This document shows, in pieces, positions 4,727 through 9,599 of a DNA stretch of 9,599 bases. The stretch is from Acidimicrobiaceae bacterium (lineage in GTDB: Bacteria; Actinomycetota; Acidimicrobiia; Acidimicrobiales; Ilumatobacteraceae). The stretch is taken from assembly GCA_003455715.1 (NCBI GenBank), contig DMQJ01000479.1, forward strand, positions 5,289 to 14,887, given 5' to 3'. Below the pieces are notes generated by a model. It worked only from the letters and a program-made list of their open reading frames with translations, was not told the DNA's origin and did not search any database. Every line of letters begins with the position of its first letter. Within the stretch, counting starts at the first letter, position 1. The position numbers and the translations under genes are program-made.

Positions 4727-5455
4727 ATGAGCGACGAGATTCCGGTCAAGCCAGCGGCCACGGTGATGTTGCTGCGCGACAGCAGCGCGGGCCTGGAAGT
4801 GTTCATGATGCGCCGCACCACCGCTGCCGCGTTCGCCGGCGGTATGTATGTGTTTCCCGGTGGAAAGGTCGACGCCGCCGACGGCGAGCCCGACAGCCAC
4901 GACGCGTATGTCGTGGCTGCGATTCGTGAGTGCTACGAGGAGGCCGGTGTGCTGCTCGCCGTCGACACAGACGGCAACATGGTCGACGACGGCCACGAGG
5001 TGCTGGCTCACCGCGAGGCCGTGCACGACGGTTCCGTCGACATGCGTGCCCTCGCCGCCGAGCACGGCCTGCGGCTTGCGACCGAGGCGCTGGCCTGGGT
5101 CGCCCACTGGATCACCCCCAAGGGCGAGACTGCTCGCCGCTTCGACACTCGCTTCTTCGCAGCCGCCAGCCCTGCCGGCCAGGACGGCTACCACGACGAC
5201 AACGAGACCGTGGCCAGCATGTGGGTGCGCCCGGCTGACGCGCTCGCCCGTGGTCGTGCCGGCGAGCTGATGCTCATGCCGCCCACGGTGGCCAACCTCG
5301 AGTTCCTCGCTGCGCACCGCACGGTGGAAGACGCCATGGAAGCGGCACGCCAGGTGGGCACGCCGCCGTGCATCCTCCCCAAGGTGCGCATCGTCGACGG
5401 CAAGCTGGTGGGCGTGGCCATGCCGGGCGACGCCGACTACGACTCGCTGCCCTGA
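4727..5455 (+). CDS. NUDIX hydrolase, NUDT19-like
   Basis: The 242-residue product is a NUDIX pyrophosphohydrolase. The box is split by an insertion: FPGGKVDAAD (residues 43-52) is followed after about 14 residues by RECYEEAGVLL (67-77), which carries the metal-binding REUxEE core (Arg67, Glu68, Glu71, Glu72). The insertion, the WITPKGETARRFDTRFFAA segment (128-146) and the later helical region with MPPTVANLEFL match the NUDT19/RP2p subfamily, whose animal members hydrolyse CoA and acyl-CoA in peroxisomes. A CoA diphosphatase role is thus possible but not shown. The ATG at 4727 follows a TACGGT -10-like hexamer by 8 nt without a ribosome binding site. The frame stays open far upstream, but that part only shadows orn. 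Divergence from orn need not imply a shared function. Confidence 0.88.
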   Translation: MSDEIPVKPAATVMLLRDSSAGLEVFMMRRTTAAAFAGGMYVFPGGKVDAADGEPDSHDAYVVAAIRECYEEAGVLLAVDTDGNMVDDGHEVLAHREAVHDGSVDMRALAAEHGLRLATEALAWVAHWITPKGETARRFDTRFFAAASPAGQDGYHDDNETVASMWVRPADALARGRAGELMLMPPTVANLEFLAAHRTVEDAMEAARQVGTPPCILPKVRIVDGKLVGVAMPGDADYDSLP

Positions 5456-5541
5456 CCCGGCAGCGACACACGGGCTGAGCTGGTCGAACACCTGTCCGAT
5501 GCTTGGTTGACGGGGTGCGCAGCGGGCAGGCTGGAGACACC

Positions 5542-5811
5542 ATGACCGATCCGCAGACCACCCTCACCGAACGCGAACTGGCCATCATCGAGTTCGAGGC
5601 CACCTGGTTCACGCTCGACCAAGATCGCCACGACGCCATCCGCGCGCGGTTCGCCTGTTCGGTGGAGGACTACAATCTCGAACTCAACCGGGTGATCGAT
5701 CACCCGGCGGCATTGTTTGCTGATCCGCTGGTGGTTCGCCGCCTTCGCCGGAACCGCGAACGCCGCCGTCGGGCACTCATCGATGGCGCGGCCGCCGGCG
5801 AACAGGCCTGA
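5542..5811 (+). CDS. DUF3263 domain protein
   Basis: The 89-residue product matches the actinobacterial DUF3263 family. It has an acidic/aromatic N-terminal half (residues 10-26, ERELAIIEFEATWF), the core DAIRARFACSVEDYNLELNRVID (31-53) split by an aromatic turn, and the conserved basic end DPLVVRRLRRNRERRRR (61-77). The core pattern of helix, Tyr-Asn-Leu and 'DP..VRRLRR' looks like a compact helix-turn-helix-like DNA-binding protein, but the function is unknown. The ATG at 5542 is preceded by CTGGAG about 6 nt upstream. An upstream in-frame start at 5503 is less likely. It is followed 27 bp later by the LytR_C gene, the same pair and order as Rv0430-Rv0431 in M. tuberculosis, so the two probably form one transcript. 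Confidence 0.85.
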   Translation: MTDPQTTLTERELAIIEFEATWFTLDQDRHDAIRARFACSVEDYNLELNRVIDHPAALFADPLVVRRLRRNRERRRRALIDGAAAGEQA

Positions 5812-5838
5812 TCCGGCCTCATCACCAGAGGAGCCACC

Positions 5839-6483
5839 ATGAGCAACGACAATGCGGGGCGCACCAGTCGCACCACGGCCGGCAACGGACCCATGGGTTC
5901 GGCGGTGGCCCTTGTCATCACCGCCGTGGCGCTCGTGCTCGGCTTCCTCATTCTGCGCAAGATGAACGACGAGCCGTCGTCGAGCAGTGGCGGCAACGGA
6001 GGCGGTACCGAGCAAACCACCACCACAGCGCTCGACCCCAACGCCACCACCTCGTCGGTGGGCGTCACCACCACCACCGTGCCCCCGTTGGTCACCACGG
6101 GCACCAAGGTGCAGGTGGCGAACTGCAGCACGGTTGATGGCGCTGCCGGCAAGCTCACCACTGCTCTGTCGGGCACTGGGTTCCTCATGGCGGAGGCCGC
6201 CAACTGTTCGCCCACCCAGGCAAAGCTCACTGCCACCGAGATCGTCTACGACCCGGCAGTCGCGGAGGCCCAGGCGGTTGCCGAGTCGCTCGGTCGCCTG
6301 CTCGGTGGCGTCGTGCCCACCGCCAAGGCCAACCCCGTGGCCAATGCCGACGGCGTGTACCCCGAGGGCACCGGTGTGCTCGTGCTCGTCGGCTCCGACA
6401 TCGCTGGCAAGACGCTCGACGAGATCGCGGGCAAGCCCACCACCGGCACCACTGCCGCACCCACTAGCTCCACCACGGCCTGA
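5839..6483 (+). CDS. Membrane-anchored LytR_C domain protein (VirR/Rv0431-like)
   Basis: The 214-residue product has a short cytoplasmic N-terminus, one transmembrane segment (residues about 20-40), a Ser/Thr/Gly-rich wall-spanning linker (47-88), and a LytR_C domain (PF13399, about 90-187). The domain runs from VQVANCSTVDGAAGKLTTAL to TGVLVLVGSDIA, and a Thr/Pro tail follows. LytR_C domains occur in cell-envelope proteins, often attached to LCP ligases; here the catalytic LCP domain is absent, as in Rv0431 (VirR), which controls vesicle release in mycobacteria. Two cysteines, Cys96 and Cys123, lie in the extracytoplasmic domain and could form a disulfide. A strong AGAGGAG (5827-5833) lies 5 nt before the ATG. 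The gene converges on the amidohydrolase with 35 bp between stops, in which I see no good terminator. Confidence 0.85.
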   Translation: MSNDNAGRTSRTTAGNGPMGSAVALVITAVALVLGFLILRKMNDEPSSSSGGNGGGTEQTTTTALDPNATTSSVGVTTTTVPPLVTTGTKVQVANCSTVDGAAGKLTTALSGTGFLMAEAANCSPTQAKLTATEIVYDPAVAEAQAVAESLGRLLGGVVPTAKANPVANADGVYPEGTGVLVLVGSDIAGKTLDEIAGKPTTGTTAAPTSSTTA

Positions 6484-6518
6484 GGCGCCACGGCCTGGAG
6501 GCACCGGGCGGCGCTGGC

Positions 6519-7877
6519 TTACGGCGCGTAGTCCTGAATGGTGCGGCCGTGCGTGCGGTCGGTGATTTCACGAGCGCGCAGCCGGAACTCGGCCAACAGC
6601 GCGGCCCGATCGATGGTGAGCAACTGGCGGTCGCGCATCAGCACCTTGCCATCGACGATGGTGGTGCGAACGTCGGAGGGCTGCACGCTGTACACGATGG
6701 CCCCAGCAAGATCGTGGAGCGGCTGGCAGTGGAACCCAGAGGTGTCGATCAAGATCACATCGGCCCGTGCGCCCACCCTCAACTCGCCGATCTGCCCGCG
6801 CATGCCCAGCACCGCCGCCGAGTCGGGCCCTGCCAACTGCAGCGCCATGCCCGAGGTGAAGTAGGTGGCGTCGTCGGCGATCTGTTTCTGGGTGATGGCG
6901 GCGATGCGCATCGTCTCCAAGATGTCGAGCGTGTTGTTGCTCGCGGCGCCGTCGGTGCAGTAGCCGACGGGCACTCCCGCTGCTCGCAGGGCGGCGATGG
7001 GCGTGAGCGGCCCGAACGCGAACTTCAGGTACCCCTTCGGCCCGTGGGTGACACCCACCCGGTCGCGGTAGCGGGCCAGGATGGCCACGTCGTCGGGAAG
7101 GATGCCGTTGCCATGGGCGATGATGGCGCCCGCGTCGAGCACACCGGTGAGCTCGAGCACCTCGATGGGCGTCGCGCCGCGAGACGCGACGCTCGAACGG
7201 GTCTGGCCAATCTCTTCCGCCGCATGGAGGTGCACCTTCAACCCCAGTCGGCGCGCTGCGTCGGCGGCGGCCGCAAGGTGCTCGTCGGTCACCGTGTAGG
7301 GGGCGTGCGGCGCGATGCACGTGGTGATGCGCCCGTTCGCTGCGCCGTTCCATCGCTCGGCGAAGGCCACCGACTGGTGCAGCCCCTCGTCGCCTTGACT
7401 GCTGAAGAACGCCGAACCGAGGTTGGCTCGCAGCCCGCTGTCGGCCACTGCCTGTGCCGCCTGGTGCATGTGGAAGTAGTGGTCGGCGAAGGTGGTGACG
7501 CCGCACTCGATCATCTCGGCGGCGGCGACGAGCGTGCCGAGGTAGACGTCGCGTTCGCCGACGTTGACCTCCATCGGCCAGATGTAGTCGTTGAACCAAC
7601 TCGACACGGTGACGTCTTCGGCAGCACCCCGCAGGAACGTCATCGCCGCGTGGGTGTGGGTGTTGATGAGGCCTGGCATGGCCACCATGCCCTGCGCGTC
7701 GATGACCTCGCGGGCGTGCGGTGAGCCACTCGGGTTGGCGTCGAGTTCGGTGATGACACCGCCCTCCACGAGCAGCGTGGCGCCCGGGGCGAACTGCGCC
7801 CGCCCGGAGGAGGTGCCCACGAGTGCCGTGCAGTTGACGATTGCCAGATCCGCGGCGGCGTCGGGTGAAGAGTTCAT
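6519..7877 (-). CDS. Amidohydrolase, MtaD/Trz-type deaminase family
   Basis: This 452-residue protein belongs to the metal-dependent amidohydrolases that deaminate 5'-methylthioadenosine/S-adenosylhomocysteine (MtaD) or hydrolyse triazines (TrzN/AtzB). Visible metal ligands are His74 and His76 in GLINTHTHAAMTFLRG, His218 with Glu221 in KVHLHAAEE, His255 in IIAHGN, and Asp309 in CTDGAASNN. The motif APHAPYTVTDEHL (189-201) is typical of the subfamily. The composite beta-sandwich is formed from the N-terminus and from the C-terminal segment RVGARADVILID through VDGKVLM. The usual strand 'HNP.SN.KLA.G' reads THGPKGYLKFAFG here, so the substrate may differ from MTA/SAH. The ATG at 7877 overlaps the glycerate kinase stop as ATGA and has AGGGAG just upstream. 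Substrate is unproven. Confidence 0.88.
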   Translation of the reverse strand: MNSSPDAAADLAIVNCTALVGTSSGRAQFAPGATLLVEGGVITELDANPSGSPHAREVIDAQGMVAMPGLINTHTHAAMTFLRGAAEDVTVSSWFNDYIWPMEVNVGERDVYLGTLVAAAEMIECGVTTFADHYFHMHQAAQAVADSGLRANLGSAFFSSQGDEGLHQSVAFAERWNGAANGRITTCIAPHAPYTVTDEHLAAAADAARRLGLKVHLHAAEEIGQTRSSVASRGATPIEVLELTGVLDAGAIIAHGNGILPDDVAILARYRDRVGVTHGPKGYLKFAFGPLTPIAALRAAGVPVGYCTDGAASNNTLDILETMRIAAITQKQIADDATYFTSGMALQLAGPDSAAVLGMRGQIGELRVGARADVILIDTSGFHCQPLHDLAGAIVYSVQPSDVRTTIVDGKVLMRDRQLLTIDRAALLAEFRLRAREITDRTHGRTIQDYAP

Positions 7878-8863
7878 TGCATCTCCCTGAGCAAGGAACT
7901 CGCAGAGTATTCGATGCACCAGAGGGGCTCGCGCATCGCCCGCTCGTCGCCGTGGTCGGCAACGAGGCTGCGATGGCGGATTCGACCCGCCACCTCGGGC
8001 GCCGCATCACCGACGATGGCCGCCACGGGCCGGCCAGCGGCCGCACACAACTCCTGAACGCCGCCCACCACTTTGCCCTCGAAGCTCTGCTCGTCGAGGT
8101 AGCCCTCACCGGTGATGACCAGGTCGGCCTCGTGGATGCGGTCGTGTAGGTCGAGTTCGTCGGCCACGAGGTCGAAGCCGGGGAGCAGCTGCCCGCCGAG
8201 CGCCACCAGCCCGCCCGCCAAGCCACCGGCCGCGCCCGAACCGTCGAGTTCGCGGACATCAACCCCGTACTGCTCCTGGTACATCTGTGCCACCCGCTCG
8301 AGACGTCCGCGGAGCAGGTGCACCTGTGCGGGCGACGCACCCTTCTGCGGGGCGAACACCGGGGCCGCGTCGAGGAAGCGGGTCTGTACGTCGCACGCCA
8401 CCAACAGCTGCACCCGCCGCAGTCGGTGCGGCGCGGTGATGGCCCGCACGCAGCCGAGCCCGCCATCGGTGGTGGCCGACCCGCCGAGGCACACGATGAT
8501 CTTGGTGGCGCCGAGGTCGAGCGCCTGATCGATGAGTTCGCCCGTACCCGTCGTGGTGGCAGCCATTGCATCGTTGCGCTCGGCTCCGCCCACGAGGGTG
8601 AGGCCGGAGGCCCGAGCCATCTCGATGACGGCAGTGCCCCGGTGGAACCGCCACTCGGCGCGCACCGCGTCGCCGAGCGGCCCGGTGACCGTGCTGGTGC
8701 GGTTGGCGCCACCCATCGCTTCCAGCGTGCCTTCGCCGCCGTCGGCCACCGGTCGCTCCACACAGTCGTGACCAAGCTCCCAGCAGGCGTGCCCGATGGC
8801 CGCGGCCACCTGGGCCGCGGTGGCGGTGCCCTTGAACTTGTCGACTGCTGCCAGCACACGCAC
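7874..8863 (-). CDS. glxK: Glycerate 2-kinase (GlxK/GarK family), shortened
   Basis: Glycerate kinases of this family (PF02595) phosphorylate D-glycerate to 2-phosphoglycerate. Visible signatures are VDKFKGTATAAQ (residues 7-18), RPVADGGEGTLEAM (37-50), CLGGSATTDGGLG (125-137), VACDVQ (155-160), VFAPQKGA (169-176), GSGAAGGLAGGL (208-219) and ITGEGYLDEQSFEGK (250-264). The product has 329 residues against about 370-380 in typical members. The missing part seems to lie between GGSATTDGGLG and VACDV, where only about 17 residues remain; the flanking motifs are intact, so this looks like a real internal deletion rather than a frameshift. The GTG at 8863 follows TAGCCT by 6 nt, suggesting a leaderless start. 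It is coupled to the downstream amidohydrolase by ATGA, though no pathway links the two obviously. Confidence 0.9.
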   Translation of the reverse strand: MRVLAAVDKFKGTATAAQVAAAIGHACWELGHDCVERPVADGGEGTLEAMGGANRTSTVTGPLGDAVRAEWRFHRGTAVIEMARASGLTLVGGAERNDAMAATTTGTGELIDQALDLGATKIIVCLGGSATTDGGLGCVRAITAPHRLRRVQLLVACDVQTRFLDAAPVFAPQKGASPAQVHLLRGRLERVAQMYQEQYGVDVRELDGSGAAGGLAGGLVALGGQLLPGFDLVADELDLHDRIHEADLVITGEGYLDEQSFEGKVVGGVQELCAAAGRPVAAIVGDAAPEVAGRIRHRSLVADHGDERAMREPLWCIEYSASSLLREMQ

Positions 8864-8869
8864 ACCGCC

Positions 8870-8889
8870 AGGCTACGAGCGCCTAGGGT
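8870..8889. promoter_or_regulatory. Back-to-back leaderless promoters for glxK and the amidase
   Basis: In a 34-bp divergent gap, TAGCCT on the minus strand (8875-8870) ends 6 nt before the kinase GTG. TAGGGT on the plus strand (8884-8889) ends 8 nt before the amidase ATG. The hexamers are 8 bp apart facing outward, almost the same layout as the orn/NUDIX gap. Neither gene shows a Shine-Dalgarno sequence, and no clear -35 boxes are visible. Confidence 0.5.
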
Positions 8890-8897
8890 GCGCGGGT

Positions 8898-9599
8898 ATG
8901 GGAACCCTCGACGACGTCCTCGCCCTCGATGCCACGGCTCAGGCCGACTTGGTGCGCCGCGGCGACATCACCGCCTCCGAGCTGGTCGACGCGGCCATTG
9001 CCGCTGCTGACGAACGCAACCCGGCCATCAACGCCATCATCCACCCTCGCTACGACGCTGCCCGGGCGGAGGCCGCAGCGGTGCCCACTGAGCCGGGAGG
9101 CCAGTCCGGGCACTTCGCCGGGGTGCCGATGGTGGTGAAAGACCTCGGTTGCGCAATTGGCGGCGAGCCCCACCACATGGGCACCCGCGCCTTGAAGGGC
9201 ATCGGCTACCGGGCACCGCACGACAGCTTCCTCTACCGCCGCTTCCGTCGGGCCGGTTTCGTCGCCATCGGCCGCACCAACACCCCCGAGTGGGGCAGCA
9301 CCATCACCACCGAGCCGGAGGCATATGGGCCGAGCCGCAACCCGTGGAACCTCGACCACTCCACCGGTGGGTCGTCGGGTGGTTCGGCCGCGGCGGTGGC
9401 CGCGGGCATCGTTGCCGTGGGCCACGCCAACGACGGCGGTGGGTCCATCCGCATTCCCGCCAGTGAGTGCGGCCTGGTGGGCCTGAAGCCCACGCGGGGT
9501 CGTGTCAGCGCCGGGCCCGACGTGGGTGAAAGCTGGGCCGGCGCCACCATCGACGGCGCGGTCACCCGCAGCGTTCGCGACGCGGCAGCGGTGCTCGAC
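8898..9599 (+). CDS. Amidase-signature family amidase, N-terminal part (3' end outside window)
   Basis: The first 234 residues of an amidase-signature enzyme are present, open to the last base of the window. The Ser-cisSer-Lys triad is visible: Lys81 in PMVVKDLG, Ser159 in STGGSSGGSAAAVAAG, and the nucleophile Ser183 in NDGGGSIRIPAS. Further family features are RTNTPEWG (126-133) and GLVGLKPTRGRVS (192-204). Full-length members have about 450-500 residues, so roughly half is missing. GatA also belongs to this family, but the HANDGGGSIRIPAS version and the lack of neighbouring gatB/gatC favour a stand-alone amidase; the substrate cannot be told. The ATG at 8898 follows a TAGGGT hexamer by 8 nt with no ribosome binding site. 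No stop occurs in the window, so the gene was read directly from the sequence. Confidence 0.93.
   Translation, partial: MGTLDDVLALDATAQADLVRRGDITASELVDAAIAAADERNPAINAIIHPRYDAARAEAAAVPTEPGGQSGHFAGVPMVVKDLGCAIGGEPHHMGTRALKGIGYRAPHDSFLYRRFRRAGFVAIGRTNTPEWGSTITTEPEAYGPSRNPWNLDHSTGGSSGGSAAAVAAGIVAVGHANDGGGSIRIPASECGLVGLKPTRGRVSAGPDVGESWAGATIDGAVTRSVRDAAAVLD

Noticed and set aside
5507..5512. TTGACG as a -35 box upstream of the DUF3263 gene
   Set aside because: No TANNNT hexamer occurs 16-18 bp downstream, so the match alone is not convincing.
6473..6497. Two copies of CCACGGCCTG 15 bp apart at the LytR_C stop
   Set aside because: Short, GC-rich and embedded in a Thr-rich coding tail; likely chance or codon bias, with no hairpin and T-run to make it a terminator.
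5437..6504. A 355-codon minus-strand open frame opposite the DUF3263 and LytR_C genes
   Set aside because: It is Gly/Arg/His-rich with no recognisable domain, and it lies antisense to two genes with ribosome binding sites and known domains.
6568..8865. A 765-codon minus-strand open frame across the amidohydrolase and glycerate kinase genes
   Set aside because: It has no family motifs and is Arg/Ser/Pro-rich. The two overlapped genes in other frames carry clear catalytic motifs, so it is a GC-rich shadow.
1..9599. Defence system, prophage, insertion sequence or CRISPR array
   Set aside because: No transposase, integrase, nuclease-helicase, toxin-antitoxin or spaced-repeat pattern was seen. 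The PghP-like gene has phage relatives but lies in a cellular operon with no other phage genes.

Overview
The window is a GC-rich, gene-dense stretch of bacterial chromosome with 12 protein genes and one short leader-type ORF. A WhiB-family iron-sulfur regulator, a DUF3263 gene next to a LytR_C gene, frequent GTG starts and many apparently leaderless genes point to an actinobacterium. An environmental member of the Acidimicrobiia is my best guess, but I could not run a search. I see no mobile element, CRISPR array, tRNA or rRNA.

Layout. (1) Positions 2-1035, plus strand: the 3' end of serS, coupled through ATGA to pdxH (PLP synthesis). (2) Positions 1075-3265, minus strand: a tightly overlapping three-gene operon in the order TlpA-like thioredoxin, CcdA-like membrane thiol transporter, and poly-gamma-glutamate-hydrolase-family protein. 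It converges on pdxH across a short gap holding a perfect 12-bp palindrome. (3) Positions 3404-4043, minus strand: a WhiB7-like regulator with a C-terminal AT-hook. A 56-codon upstream ORF, a strong intrinsic terminator and a possible antiterminator precede it. (4) Positions 4136-5455: orn (oligoribonuclease) and a NUDT19-like NUDIX hydrolase, divergent from a 36-bp gap. (5) Positions 5542-6483, plus strand: DUF3263 and membrane-anchored LytR_C genes, the same order as Rv0430-Rv0431 (virR) of Mycobacterium tuberculosis. (6) Positions 6519-8863, minus strand: a short glycerate 2-kinase coupled by ATGA to an MtaD/Trz-type amidohydrolase. (7) Position 8898 to the window end: a divergent amidase-signature enzyme, cut off at its 3' end.

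Most genes are core housekeeping or metabolic functions. The most interesting part is the leader of the WhiB7-like gene. Its sequence can form either a terminator or a competing structure, and the competing strand lies in the last codons of the upstream ORF. That is the layout expected for ribosome-mediated attenuation, a mode of control known for whiB7 in other actinobacteria. A second theme is a repeated start architecture: a TANNNT -10 hexamer 6-8 nt before the start codon at five genes, arranged back-to-back in the two divergent gaps.
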